NCBI RefSeq assembly: GCF_000830005.1 | Contig: NZ_CP010407.1 | Location: 2,027,001-2,091,000 of the forward strand | DNA length: 64,000 bases | Origin: Streptomyces vietnamensis | GTDB taxonomy: Bacteria; Actinomycetota; Actinomycetes; Streptomycetales; Streptomycetaceae | Reading direction: 5' to 3' | In this document: positions 25,605 through 34,910 of the stretch, piece by piece | How positions within the stretch are numbered: the first letter of the stretch is position 1 | How the letters are laid out: each line of letters starts with the position of its first letter | Notes under the pieces: generated by a model | Told to the model about the DNA's origin: nothing | Databases searched by the model: none | What the model saw: only the letters and a program-made list of their open reading frames with translations | Position numbers and translations under genes: made by a program

Positions 25605-26095
25605 CGGTCGGCGAGGGCCTTCTGCCAGACCGGGCTCTCGACGTAGTGGTTGTCGTACTGCTCCGAGGAGGCCTTGATCTCCTCGACGCTCGCCTCGCCC
25701 CGCATGACGCGGCCGAGGAGGCGCAGGTAGTCGAAGCGGGCCATGCCGGGCGTGAAGACGAAGAGGACGTCGGCCTCGGCGCCGGGCGCCGCCGCGAAGG
25801 CGTGCGGGGTGTGCGGCGGGACGAGGAGGAAGTCGCCCTGGTCCAGGACGGTCAGCTCCTCGCCGACCAGGACCTGCAGCGAGCCGCCGAGCACGAAGAA
25901 CATCTCCGAGGCCTTGGTGTGGAAGTGCGCCGGGGCGCCGACCGCGCCCTTCGCGAACGAGGAGCGGTAGCTGGTGAGCTGCCCGCCGGTGGTGTCGGAG
26001 TCGGCGAGGAGGGTCATCACGCTGCTCGGGTCGGCGGTGGTCTCGGCGGTGGCGGCGCGGGTGAGGAGCGGGGCGAAGGTCTCGATCTCGTTCAT
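25598..26095 (-). CDS. Cupin-domain protein
   Basis: A 165-residue single-domain cupin with metal-binding motifs HFHTKASEMFFVLGG and LVPPHTPHAFAAAPG. ATG 26095 follows AGGGTGG. A helical extension (RFDYLRLLGRVMRGEASVEEI) follows the barrel, as in quercetinase-like or sensor-type cupins. Substrate unknown. It stands alone, convergent with IclR and divergent from a membrane protein gene. Confidence 0.82.
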   Translation of the reverse strand: MNEIETFAPLLTRAATAETTADPSSVMTLLADSDTTGGQLTSYRSSFAKGAVGAPAHFHTKASEMFFVLGGSLQVLVGEELTVLDQGDFLLVPPHTPHAFAAAPGAEADVLFVFTPGMARFDYLRLLGRVMRGEASVEEIKASSEQYDNHYVESPVWQKALADRA

Positions 26096-26260
26096 GATCA
26101 CCACCCTAGGAGGCCATTGACCTTCCCGGCAGGGGCAATCGACCGTCGGAAACATGGGTCAATCCAGGGAGAGAGGAGGAGGGCTCCTCCCCCGTGCGGC
26201 GGAGGCGGTTCACCGTTCGGCAGGAGGTGGCGGCCGGGGCCCGCGCGGGAGCGTGGAGCC

Positions 26261-27256
26261 ATGACACAGACCGCGCACCTCCCCGCCCCGGCGCCCGCCG
26301 CCGGCCACCGTCCGAACGCCGCCCGCCGGGCGCTGCGCGCCCTCGCGATCCTCGCCTGCCTCCCGTACATCTCGCTCAAGGTCGCCTGGGTGGCGGGCAG
26401 CGAGCTCGGCATCCCGGCCGGGAGCGTGCTCCTGGAGCGCCGGGAGCTGATGGCGGCCGTCAACGCGGTCTCGGTGGTCGCCGACGTCCTCGTCGTCGTC
26501 CTCGCCCTGCTCCTCACCCAGGCCTGGGGCCGCCGGTTCCCCGCCTGGCTGCTCGCCCTCCCCATGTGGGCGGCGACCGGGCTGCTCGCCCCGATCATGA
26601 CCGGCTATCCGGCGCAGCTCGCGGTCGCCCTCGTCACCGGCGACGCGAAGGCCGCCGCGCCCAGCGAACCCTTCCTGGACGAGTGGGTGTTCGGCGTCGT
26701 CTACGGCGGGTTCATCCTTCAGGGCCTCGCCCTCGGCACCCTCTTCGCCCTGTACGCCCGGGACCGCTGGAGCCATCTGTGGCAGGGTCGGCTCGGTGAT
26801 CTTTCCGCCCGCACGTCCGGGCCCGGGGCTCGGCTCCTCGCCGTGGCCGGCGCGGTCGTCGCCCTGGTGCCCGCCACGCTCCACCTGCTGTGGGCGACCG
26901 GTTCGATCACGGGCCTGTCCGCCCGGATGATCGCCGAACGCGACTCCGACGACTACGTCCTGGAGGCCGACCGGCTCGTGTTCGTCGTCGTCGCCGTCGC
27001 CTTCACCCTCTTCCTGGTGCTGCGCCGGCCCGCCCGGCTGCGGGTCCGCACCACGCTCGCCCTGGCCTGGACGGCCTCGGGTGCCGCGGGTTGCTGGGGC
27101 GCCTACCTGTCACTCGTGGCGCTGCTGCCGGATCCGGATCCGTCGAAGCACGTCCCCGGGCTCGTACAGCTGTCCTACGCTGGCGACATGATCACCGGGT
27201 TCCTGCTCGCCGCGTGCGTGGCACTGTTCCTTCGGCGGCGGAGCGCCGGGGCGTGA
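26261..27256 (+). CDS. Polytopic membrane protein co-encoded with a two-component system
   Basis: A 331-residue protein with about seven to eight hydrophobic segments and no recognisable catalytic motif. It begins MTQTAHLPAPAPAAGH with an Ala/Pro-rich cytoplasmic tail. Its TGA overlaps the GTG of the histidine kinase gene (GTGA), so it belongs to the same transcript. It may be an accessory sensor or the target of the system. I do not recognise the family. Confidence 0.8.
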   Translation: MTQTAHLPAPAPAAGHRPNAARRALRALAILACLPYISLKVAWVAGSELGIPAGSVLLERRELMAAVNAVSVVADVLVVVLALLLTQAWGRRFPAWLLALPMWAATGLLAPIMTGYPAQLAVALVTGDAKAAAPSEPFLDEWVFGVVYGGFILQGLALGTLFALYARDRWSHLWQGRLGDLSARTSGPGARLLAVAGAVVALVPATLHLLWATGSITGLSARMIAERDSDDYVLEADRLVFVVVAVAFTLFLVLRRPARLRVRTTLALAWTASGAAGCWGAYLSLVALLPDPDPSKHVPGLVQLSYAGDMITGFLLAACVALFLRRRSAGA

Positions 27257-28488
27257 GACCGGTGACGGCCCTGTTCGGGCAGCGGGCCAGGCTGCGCTGG
27301 CTCCAGCTCATCCTGGGCGGCGCGCTGTTCATGCCGTTCTGGATGGTCGGCACCCTCGTCACGGGGCCGCTGCTCGACGACGGCGGCATGTTCAACGGCG
27401 GCCTCGGGGTGCAGTTCGGGGCGTACGCGGTGGGGCTGCCGCTCGCGGCGGTCGTCGCGCTCTTCCCGCTGGCCCGGCCGATGTCGGTGGCGGCGGCGCG
27501 GGCCCTGTGCGGGGTGGCGGCGGACCGGTTCGCGGACGGACCGGCGCGCGGCCGGGAGGCCAGGGTCCGGACGGCCGGCTGGTTCACCCTCCACCTGGGC
27601 GCCGGGGCGCTGATCAGCGGGGCGACGCTCGCCCTGCCGCCGTTCGCGGTCGCCGTCATGGCGCTGCCGTTCTCGCCGGCCCTCCGGGACTCCGAACTCG
27701 GCCGGTACTGGGGGCTCGACCGGCCCTGGTGGGTCTGGGCCGCGCTCCCGGCGGGCCTGCTGATGCTCCTCGCGCTCGCCGCCGTCGCCGCCGCGACCGG
27801 CGCCCTGCTCGCCCGGCAGGCGCCCCGGCTGCTCGGGCCGAGCCCCGCGGACCGGCTCGCGGCGGCCGAACGGCGCGCCGCCGAGGCCGAGTCCCGCAAC
27901 CGGCTCGCCCGCGAACTGCACGACTCGGTCGGCCACGCCCTGAGCGCGGTCACCCTCCAGGCGGGCGCGGCCCGCCGGGTCCTGGACGGCGACAAGGCCG
28001 ACCTGGAGTTCGTACGGGAGGCGCTGACCGCGATCGAGGAGACCACCCGGCGCACGGTCGGCGAACTGGACTGGGTACTGGGCCTGTTGCGCCGGGGCGA
28101 GGAGGTCGAGGAGGGCGTGGGGCCGGGGCTCGACGCCCTGGAGGCCCTGATGCGGGGCGCCGGGCCGCGGGTGGCGCTGACGGTGGACGGGGCGCTGGAC
28201 TCCGTACCGGAGGCGCTGTCCCGGGAGGCGTACCGGATCGTCCAGGAAGGGCTGACGAACGCGGCCCGGCACGCGGGCGGCGCGCCCGTCACCGTACGAC
28301 TCGACGCCCGTACCGAGGAGTTGGAGATCACCATGGAGAACCCCCTGCCCGACCGGCCCCCGGTCACCCGGCCCGACGGCGGGCGCGGCCTGCGCGGGAT
28401 CGCCGAGCGGGCCCGGCTGCTCGGCGGCACCGCCTCCGCCGGTCCGGCCGGTGCGGTGTGGCGCCTCACGGCGAGGATCCCCCGGTGA
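27253..28488 (+). CDS. Sensor histidine kinase (HisKA_3, NarL/DesK type)
   Basis: A 411-residue membrane kinase: about four to five membrane segments in the first 190 residues, a short linker, then the HisKA_3 dimerisation domain with His223 in RELHDSVGHALSAVTLQAG. The HATPase domain has the N-box region QEGLTNAARHAGG and the G-box DGGRGLRGIAERARLLGG. GTG 27253 overlaps the membrane-protein stop by four bases. The stop overlaps the response-regulator GTG in the same way, so the three genes form one operon. Confidence 0.92.
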   Translation: MRPVTALFGQRARLRWLQLILGGALFMPFWMVGTLVTGPLLDDGGMFNGGLGVQFGAYAVGLPLAAVVALFPLARPMSVAAARALCGVAADRFADGPARGREARVRTAGWFTLHLGAGALISGATLALPPFAVAVMALPFSPALRDSELGRYWGLDRPWWVWAALPAGLLMLLALAAVAAATGALLARQAPRLLGPSPADRLAAAERRAAEAESRNRLARELHDSVGHALSAVTLQAGAARRVLDGDKADLEFVREALTAIEETTRRTVGELDWVLGLLRRGEEVEEGVGPGLDALEALMRGAGPRVALTVDGALDSVPEALSREAYRIVQEGLTNAARHAGGAPVTVRLDARTEELEITMENPLPDRPPVTRPDGGRGLRGIAERARLLGGTASAGPAGAVWRLTARIPR

Positions 28489-29147
28489 GCGCCCCGGCGA
28501 TCAGGATCGTCCTCGCCGACGACGAGCGGATGGTCAGGACGGCCCTGCGGGTCATCCTGGACGCGGAGCCCGGCCTGGAGGTCGTCGGCGAGGCGTCCAC
28601 CGGCGCCGAGGCGGTGTCGGTGGTGCGGGCCGAGCGGCCGGACGTCGTCCTCATGGACGTGCGGATGCCGGAGATCGACGGGATCCGGGCCACCGAGCAG
28701 ATCCTCGCCGGGATGGCGGAGCCGCCGCGGATCGTGGTGGTGACCACCTTCGAGAACGACTCCTACGTGTACGACGCGCTGCGCGTGGGCGCGGCCGGCT
28801 TCCTGCTGAAGCGGGCGGCGGCGGAGGAACTGGTGAGCGCGGTCCGGCTTGTCGCGCGGAGCGACTCGCTGCTCTACCCGGCGGCGGTACGGGGCCTGGC
28901 CGCCGAACACGCCCGCCGCCGGCCGCCGGTGGCACCGCCCTGGGTGGCACGGCTCACCGAACGGGAGGCGGAGGTGCTCCGCCTGGTGGCGACGGGCCTC
29001 ACGAACGCGGAGATCGCCGAGCGGATGGGGGTGGGGCCGGCGACGGTGAAGACGCATGTGGCGGCGGTCCTGTCGAAGCTGGGGGCGCGGGACCGGACGC
29101 AGGCGGTGATCCTGGCGTACGAGTCGGGCTTCACGGGAGCGAACTAA
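28485..29147 (+). CDS. NarL/LuxR-family response regulator
   Basis: A 220-residue regulator with the receiver domain first (ADDERMVRTALR; phospho-acceptor Asp58 in VVLMDVRMP; conserved Lys in FLLKRA) and a GerE/LuxR HTH at the end (LTEREAEVLRLVATGLTNAE... VKTHVAAVLSKLGARDR). GTG 28485 overlaps the kinase stop. It is the cognate regulator of the preceding kinase; targets are not identifiable here. Confidence 0.94.
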   Translation: MSAPAIRIVLADDERMVRTALRVILDAEPGLEVVGEASTGAEAVSVVRAERPDVVLMDVRMPEIDGIRATEQILAGMAEPPRIVVVTTFENDSYVYDALRVGAAGFLLKRAAAEELVSAVRLVARSDSLLYPAAVRGLAAEHARRRPPVAPPWVARLTEREAEVLRLVATGLTNAEIAERMGVGPATVKTHVAAVLSKLGARDRTQAVILAYESGFTGAN

Positions 29148-29617
29148 CCGGCCCCGCACCCGCGCGGACCCGCGCCCGTGTGGACGGCGCCCCTGCCCGT
29201 GCGGGCCCGCGCCCGTGCTGGGCGGTGTCCTTCCGCCGCCCGCCGTGTGGGCCCGTGCCCGGCTGGGCCTTCGCCCAGGTGCCGTGTGACCCGCGCCCGG
29301 CTGGGCCTTCGCCCCCGCCCGTGTGGGCAATCGTCCCGCTGGGGCGGGACGGGTGGGCACACGGGACGGTGCCCCCAGCCGGGCCTAGGCGTTTCGCGCC
29401 CTGACCCGCACCGACCGCGCGGCGCACACAGGGTGCGGGTTCAGGCACGGAAGCCTCTGGCGCCGGCAAGGGCGCCGTTCCGTTGTGCCCACCCGTTCCG
29501 CCCCGGCGGAACGCATGCCCACAACGGGGCGGGCACAGGCCCACGACGGGGCGGGCGCGGGCCCACAACGGCGGGGCGCCGGCCATCAACGGGTGGTGGG
29601 GGCTGGTCGTCGTCGGC
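29148..29617. other. 470-bp repeat-rich convergent junction without genes
   Basis: Bases 29150-29320 are degenerate GC-rich tandem blocks (CCCGGCTGGGCCTTCGCCC appears twice, 45 bases apart). Bases 29321-29527 are an inverted pair of a ~95-bp dispersed element. Bases 29528-29617 carry partial copies of GCCCACAACGGGG. No coding bias is visible in any frame. Confidence 0.8.
29321..29527. repeat. Inverted pair of a ~95-bp hairpin element (copy I)
   Basis: The left arm (29321-29412) runs from a core with outer stem GTGTG/CACAC and inner stem GTCCCGC/GCGGGAC to CTGACCCGCACC. The right arm (29432-29527, opposite strand) has a homologous order but a core with GTTGTG/CACAAC and GTTCCGC/GCGGAAC, and it contains GGAAGCCTCTGGCGCCGGC. 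The arms face each other across 19 bases, so the whole can fold as a long cruciform and also as two smaller hairpins. Confidence 0.85.
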
Positions 29618-30703
29618 TTATGAGCGCGTCGCGGTCCCGCAGCCCGCGCGGCCCTCGGCGATCGGTCCCGTCCGGTCGTACGGGTCGACCGCCTCGCCAC
29701 TCGTAGCGGGCCCTCCCCCGCCGAACTCCGGCCGGAAATAGCCGGTGGCGTTGTCGCAGCCGCCGTTCGTCATGTCGGTCTTGTACGACAGGAGACTGAA
29801 GGTGCCCTTCTCGGTGATCACCTTCGACGGGTCGTCCCAGCTCACCACGGTCTCCCGCCGCACGATCACGCGCACGACCTCGTCGCCGCCGCCGGCCGGC
29901 GCGACCGGGTACACGTACGTGACGTCGGCGGTCACCTCCAGGGCCCCGAGCCGCCCCTCCCGGAAGCTCATCCGGCCACGGGTCTTCACCACGTCGCCGG
30001 CCGGGCGCGCCTGCGCCGGGTCGAAGCGGCTGAAGAGCAGCAGCGGGTCGTGGTCCTTGCCGGGGGCGGCCAGGGAGGTCGTCACGTAGGTCTGGACGTC
30101 CTTCTGGTGCGGGTTCATCAGGGCGATCGCCTTCTCCGGGCGTCCGCCGCGCAGCACCGCCGGGTCCAGGCCGGACGCGGCGAGGAAGTCGCGGGTCCGC
30201 GCGAGGGCGCGTTCCACCTCGGCCTTCGTCATCCAGCCGGTCGCCCTGGCAGGGGGCACGGTGATGCCGGCCGTGCCGTTCGCCCAGTGGGCCGCCGGGG
30301 AGCCCCGGAAGGGCTCGTCGAGGGTGGGCCGTCCGCCCGGCTCGGCGGGCGGTGCCTGGTCCGGCCGCTCCGACTCCTGCGCGAGGGGCTTCCCGGCCGG
30401 GTCGCCGTCGCCGCCGGACCAGCCGACGAAGCCGCCCGGGTCCAGGGCCACGACGAGCAGCACGAGGCAGGCCACGAGCCCCGCCACGTACCAGCCCTTG
30501 CGCCGCCGGGGGCGCCCGGCTGGCGTGTGCGCGCGCCACGGCGTCGGCTCCGCAGGCTCGGCCCGCAGCCGGCCGGCGACCTCGCGGGCCCGCGCGGACG
30601 GCTCCTTCGGCGCGTCGCCCGCGCCCTCGACGGAGGTCCGGAGGAACTCCTCCCACACCTCGTCCGGCACGGACGAACCGTCCTGCTCCCCGCCCCTGCT
30701 CAC
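29618..30703 (-). CDS. Membrane-anchored protein of unknown function
   Basis: A 361-residue protein from GTG 30703 (GAGGAG six bases upstream). An acidic/Arg-rich cytoplasmic segment of about 68 residues is followed by one membrane helix (GWYVAGLVACLVLLVVALDP) and a ~270-residue exported domain. The cytoplasmic part begins DEVWEEFLRTSVEGAGDAP, resembling tails of other Streptomyces envelope proteins. Two or more cysteines near the end (GGCDNATGYF, AGCGTATRS) could form a disulfide. No enzyme motif was found. Confidence 0.75.
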   Translation of the reverse strand: MSRGGEQDGSSVPDEVWEEFLRTSVEGAGDAPKEPSARAREVAGRLRAEPAEPTPWRAHTPAGRPRRRKGWYVAGLVACLVLLVVALDPGGFVGWSGGDGDPAGKPLAQESERPDQAPPAEPGGRPTLDEPFRGSPAAHWANGTAGITVPPARATGWMTKAEVERALARTRDFLAASGLDPAVLRGGRPEKAIALMNPHQKDVQTYVTTSLAAPGKDHDPLLLFSRFDPAQARPAGDVVKTRGRMSFREGRLGALEVTADVTYVYPVAPAGGGDEVVRVIVRRETVVSWDDPSKVITEKGTFSLLSYKTDMTNGGCDNATGYFRPEFGGGGPATSGEAVDPYDRTGPIAEGRAGCGTATRS

Positions 30704-30803
30704 ACCGACTCCTCACCCCGTGCGTCTCGGGCCCCTCCCCAGGGCCCCCACATGATCACATGGTCCTCGGACATGAAGGTTGGCTGAGAAACGGGCCACA
30801 TCC

Positions 30804-30830
30804 GGAACGTCCGGCACCGGCCCGTTCGTC
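30804..30830 (+). promoter_or_regulatory. Candidate SigE-type (ECF) promoter before the PBP gene
   Basis: GGAAC (30804-30808) and CGTC (30827-30830), 18 bases apart, resemble ECF sigma-E promoters, slightly wide in spacing. Transcription would begin only a few bases before ATG 30843. This agrees with the absence of a ribosome-binding site there. Confidence 0.5.
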
Positions 30831-30842
30831 CCCACCAGTGCG

Positions 30843-32291
30843 ATGAACAAGACGATCAGGCACACGTCGGTCTTCGTCCTGGTCCTGGTGCTCGCCCTCC
30901 TCGGGCGGGCCACCTGGGTACAGGCGTACGAAGGCAAGGCGCTCGCGGACGACTCGAAGAACCGGCGGAAGACCATCGCGCAGTACGCGCAGCCGCTCGG
31001 GAACATCGTCGTGGCCGGTTCCCCGGTCACCGGCTCGAAGAGGACGGAGGGATCGGACCTCGCGTACAAGCGCACGTACACGGACGGCAAGCTGTACGCG
31101 GCGGTCACCGGCTACAGCTCGCAGGCGTACGGCGCCACCCAGCTGGAGGGCATCTACTCCAAGGTCCTCGACGGCACCGACGACCGGCTGAAGAACCCCG
31201 TGGACGCCGTCACCCGCAAGCAGCAGCAGCCGGGCACGGTCGTCACCACGATCGACCCGGCCGTGCAGAAGGCCGCCTACCGGGCGCTCGGGAGCAAGAA
31301 GGGCGCGGCCGTCGCCGTCGACCCGGCGACCGGCCGGATCCTCGCCATGGTCTCCACCCCGTCCTACGACCCGTCGAAGATCTCCGGGACGAACGACGGC
31401 GACGTCTGGAAGCGGCTGATGGCCGACGAGGACAAGCCGCTGGTGAACCGCGCGCTCCGGCAGCCGCTCCCGCCCGGCTCCACCTTCAAGCTGGTCGTCG
31501 CGGCCGCCGCCCTGGAGGACGGCCTGTACGGCTCCGTCGACACGGCGACGAAGAGTCCCGACCCGTACACCCTGCCGGGCACCCGGACCGTGCTGAGGAA
31601 CGAGAACGCCTCCGCGCCCTGCGAGAACGCCACGATCCGCACCGCGCTCCGCTATTCCTGCAACAACGTCTTCGGCAAGATGGCCGCCGACCTGGGGCAG
31701 GACAAGGTGAGGGCGATGGCGGAGAAGTTCGGCTTCAACGACGCCGAGCTGGACGTCCCGGTCCGCGCCTACGCGAGCGTGTACCCCTCCGGCATGGACA
31801 AGGCGCAGACGGCGCTGACCGGCATCGGCCAGTTCGACGTGACCGCCACCCCGCTGCAGATGGCCATGGTGTCGGCCGCGATCGCCAACGACGGCCTGCT
31901 CGCCGCCCCGCACATGGTCTCGGAGGTCGTCGACTCCGACGGCGACGCGCTGACCTCGTACAAGGACGGGGACACCGAGCGGATCGTCTCCTCCTCGACG
32001 GCCGAACAGCTGCGCAGCGCGATGGTGACCGTGGTGGAGAAGGGCACCGGCACCAACGCGGCGGTGGACGGCGCCGAGGTCGGCGGCAAGACCGGCACCG
32101 CGCAGCACGGCGAGAACAACAGCAAGACGCCGTACGCCTGGTTCACCTCGTACGCCAAGGACGCCTCGACCGGGAAGCAGGTCGCCGTCGCGGTCATGAT
32201 CGAGGACTCGGGCGCGGCCCGCTCCGAGGTCAGCGGCAACGGCCTGGCGGCCCCGGTGGCGCAGAAGATGATGGAAGCCGCGCTGAAGTGA
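30843..32291 (+). CDS. Class B penicillin-binding protein (PbpA-like transpeptidase)
   Basis: A 482-residue DD-transpeptidase with one N-terminal membrane anchor (TSVFVLVLVLALLGRATWVQ), a short dimerisation domain and a C-terminal transpeptidase domain. The catalytic SxxK is Ser213-Lys216 in PPGSTFKLV, SxN is YSCNNVFG, and KTG is GGKTGTAQHG. ATG 30843 matches the normal PbpA start; it has no ribosome site and may be leaderless. Unlike the pbpA partner of rodA, no SEDS gene is adjacent, so this is a stand-alone paralogue. An ECF-like promoter suggests induction by envelope stress. Confidence 0.93.
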   Translation: MNKTIRHTSVFVLVLVLALLGRATWVQAYEGKALADDSKNRRKTIAQYAQPLGNIVVAGSPVTGSKRTEGSDLAYKRTYTDGKLYAAVTGYSSQAYGATQLEGIYSKVLDGTDDRLKNPVDAVTRKQQQPGTVVTTIDPAVQKAAYRALGSKKGAAVAVDPATGRILAMVSTPSYDPSKISGTNDGDVWKRLMADEDKPLVNRALRQPLPPGSTFKLVVAAAALEDGLYGSVDTATKSPDPYTLPGTRTVLRNENASAPCENATIRTALRYSCNNVFGKMAADLGQDKVRAMAEKFGFNDAELDVPVRAYASVYPSGMDKAQTALTGIGQFDVTATPLQMAMVSAAIANDGLLAAPHMVSEVVDSDGDALTSYKDGDTERIVSSSTAEQLRSAMVTVVEKGTGTNAAVDGAEVGGKTGTAQHGENNSKTPYAWFTSYAKDASTGKQVAVAVMIEDSGAARSEVSGNGLAAPVAQKMMEAALK

Positions 32292-32422
32292 AGTGACGTG
32301 AAGTGACGGGAGACGGGGGCCGATTGGCCGCGGGTCCCCGTCGCACGATATGCAGGGTCACGCTCGTGGACCGAGCACGTATTCGATCCGCTGACCCTGC
32401 ACTCACCTCGCGGAGGACCGCC

Positions 32423-32839
32423 GTGCGCCTGCCCCGTTCCCTGTCCGGCTGGACCATGGCGGTCTTCGGCGTGCTCGCCGCCGCCCTGGGGGTGGTGGGC
32501 CTGGTCGTCCCGGACGCCCTGCTCACCGTCATGGGCTTCGAGCCGGTGCCCGCGGGCGGGCGCGCCGACGGCGACCACACCCTGGTGTTCCTGACGGCCT
32601 CCTCGATGGCCGCGCTCAACATGGGCGTCTACTACGTCCTGGCCGCCCTCGCCGACTGGAAGCCCTTCTTCCGCTGGACGGTCCCCTTCCGGCTGCTCAC
32701 CTTCACGGTCTTCACCCTGGCGGTCGTCACCGGCCGCGCCCCGTCCGGCTTCCTCGGCGTGGGCCTGTGGGAGGGGCTCGGCGCGGTGGTGACGGGGGTC
32801 GCGCTGCGGTACGAGAAGCGGGCGGTGGCGCATGCGTGA
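32423..32839 (+). CDS. Small four-helix membrane protein
   Basis: A 138-residue protein with four hydrophobic segments (starting WTMAVFGVLAAALGVVGLVV). GTG 32423 has GGAGG six bases upstream; longer in-frame starts have no such site and unlike codon use. The TGA overlaps the ATG of the HEAT-repeat gene. I do not recognise a family beyond a general resemblance to small DUF4345-like membrane proteins. Confidence 0.75.
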   Translation: MRLPRSLSGWTMAVFGVLAAALGVVGLVVPDALLTVMGFEPVPAGGRADGDHTLVFLTASSMAALNMGVYYVLAALADWKPFFRWTVPFRLLTFTVFTLAVVTGRAPSGFLGVGLWEGLGAVVTGVALRYEKRAVAHA

Positions 32840-34826
32840 GCCGGACGGGATCGACGACATCGCCTGGGGCTCCCTGGAACACGCGTACGGGGCGGCCACC
32901 GACGTCCCCGGCCTTCTCCGGGCCCTGTACCGGCCGGACGAGGCGGCGGAGGCCGCCGACGAACTCCTCACGAACATCCACCACAGCGGCGGCTGCGTAG
33001 TCTCCTCCGCCGTGGCGGCCCTTCCCTTCCTCGTCCGCGCCGCCGCCGATCCGGCCGTGACGGTCCGGGCGGACCTCCTGGACCTCGTCGCGTGCCTCGC
33101 CTGCGAGGGGAACAGAGTCGAACCGCGCTGGGTCGCCCGCGGCTGGGCGGAGGCCTGGGACGCGGCCGTCACGGTCCTCCTCCCCCTCCTCCACGATCCG
33201 TCCGCCGACGTACGACGGGCCGTCACCGAGGCGCTCGGCGAGGCCCGGCCGCGGGCCGCCGAGGTGCTCGCCCTGCTGTGGGCCCGCTGGGAGACGGAGA
33301 CCGACACCGCCGTCCGGCACGGGATCGTCGAGGCCGTGCGCGACCTCGCCCCGCACGCCGACCGGGAGCACGAGCGGACCGTCGGACGGCTGCGGGACCT
33401 GACCCGGCCGGGGGTCGAACCCGGCGTACGGCTCCGGGCCGTGGAGGCGCTGCGCGCCGCCCAGCCCGGCACCGCCGATCCACGGCACGCGCGCGTGGTC
33501 GCCGAGGTGCTGGCCGGCGGCGAGCTGGGCGGCCGGTCGGTCACGCAGGCGCTCCGGCTCCTCGGCGCCGACCGCACCGCCGTCACCGGCCTGATCGCGA
33601 AGCTCCTCGGACACGCCGACGCGACGACCCGGCGCGGCGCCCTGGAGGCGGCCGCCGGGGAGCTGGGCCGGTGGCGCTCGGCCGTACCGGCCCTGCTGCC
33701 CGCGGTGGCGGCCCTGCTCGGCGACCCGGAACCGGAGAACCGGCTCTTCGCCGCCCGGGTCCTCGGCATGTGCGGGACCGCCGCCCGGCCGTGGGCGGAC
33801 CGGCTCTCCGCGATGGTCACGGACGAGGGCGAGGCCTACCTGCCCGCCCAGGACCACGCCCTGTGGGCGCTGTCCCGGACCGGCGACCCGTGCTGCGCGG
33901 AGCCGCTGGCCCGCCGCCTCGCCGGGGAGCGGCTCGGCTTCGCGTACTGCTCGGTCCATTCGCCGAGCTGGTGGACGCACGACCTGAGCCTCCACGAGAC
34001 GCTCGGCCCGCTCGCCGCCCACGCCGAGGTGCTGCTGCCGCCGCTGCGGGCCGCGCTCGCCGCCGCCGGCTCCCTCGACGCCCGACGCGCGCTCTGCCAG
34101 GTCCTGACGGACTGGGGCCCGGCCGCCGCGCCGGCGATCCCCGAGCTGATCGGCCTCCTTGAGACCGACGGCGCCGTCTGGGCGCTCGACGCGCTCTCGG
34201 CGATCGGCCCGGAGGCCGCGGCGGCCGTGGACCGGGCGCGGCTGCGGGTCCTGCTGCGCGTCCGGCCCCCGGGCCGGCCGTTCGCGCCGGCCATGCTGGC
34301 CCTCGCGTACGGACGGCTGACGGGCGACCGGGAGCCGGCCCGCAAGCTGCTGCTCCCGAGGCTCGCGGAGCCGTACGGGGACGCCCAGGCCCTGGCCCTG
34401 CTCGGCGAGCTCGGCGCGGCGGGAGCCCCGTACACGGACCGGCTGCGGGAACTGCTCCACCGGGACGACACGGGCTGGCTGCCGCTGCGCGCCGGCGAGG
34501 CGCTGTGGCGGGTCACCGGTCGCGCCGACGAGGTGGTGCCCGCGCTGGTGGCGGCGATCGAGCCGTACACCGGCGGGGGCGTCACCCGGTCGGTCACCGA
34601 GACGGTCCGGCTGCTCGGCCGGATCGGCCCGGCGGCCGCGCCCGCCGTACCCGCGCTCCGGGCGTTCCTCGACGCGGACGAGCGGCCGGTGGAGCACGGC
34701 AGCTGGCGGTCCGTACCGGAGGACGACGAGCTGTGCGCGGCGGCGCACGCCGCGCTGCGGGCCGTCGCGGGTCCGGCGCCCCGCGGCGCCGGAACACCGC
34801 CCGACCAGGGCGATCGCCGGATGTGA
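32832..34826 (+). CDS. HEAT-repeat scaffold protein
   Basis: A 664-residue soluble protein built of roughly 12-15 HEAT/PBS-lyase-type helical repeats (for example LLHDPSADVRRAVTEALGEARP, LLGDPEPENRLFAARVLGMCG, LLETDGAVWALDALSAIG). No catalytic site is visible. It begins MREPDGIDDIAWGSLEHAYG, overlapping the small membrane protein by eight bases. The two may form a membrane-linked complex. Proteins of this type are frequent and mostly uncharacterised in Streptomyces. Confidence 0.85.
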   Translation: MREPDGIDDIAWGSLEHAYGAATDVPGLLRALYRPDEAAEAADELLTNIHHSGGCVVSSAVAALPFLVRAAADPAVTVRADLLDLVACLACEGNRVEPRWVARGWAEAWDAAVTVLLPLLHDPSADVRRAVTEALGEARPRAAEVLALLWARWETETDTAVRHGIVEAVRDLAPHADREHERTVGRLRDLTRPGVEPGVRLRAVEALRAAQPGTADPRHARVVAEVLAGGELGGRSVTQALRLLGADRTAVTGLIAKLLGHADATTRRGALEAAAGELGRWRSAVPALLPAVAALLGDPEPENRLFAARVLGMCGTAARPWADRLSAMVTDEGEAYLPAQDHALWALSRTGDPCCAEPLARRLAGERLGFAYCSVHSPSWWTHDLSLHETLGPLAAHAEVLLPPLRAALAAAGSLDARRALCQVLTDWGPAAAPAIPELIGLLETDGAVWALDALSAIGPEAAAAVDRARLRVLLRVRPPGRPFAPAMLALAYGRLTGDREPARKLLLPRLAEPYGDAQALALLGELGAAGAPYTDRLRELLHRDDTGWLPLRAGEALWRVTGRADEVVPALVAAIEPYTGGGVTRSVTETVRLLGRIGPAAAPAVPALRAFLDADERPVEHGSWRSVPEDDELCAAAHAALRAVAGPAPRGAGTPPDQGDRRM

Positions 34827-34910
34827 CGGGGTGGCGGAGGGGCCGCAGGCCCTGATTCCTAGGGCATCTGACCGATCCCCGCGGACCGCCTCAGACGCCA
34901 GCCTTCGGCC

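Noticed and set aside
26096..26260. ATTGACC...GGTCAAT inverted repeat between the cupin and membrane-protein genes
   Set aside because: The arms are only seven bases and far apart; too weak to call an operator.
29150..29617. Insertion sequence or integrase remnant
   Set aside because: No transposase or integrase fragment in any frame; only palindromic repeats are present.
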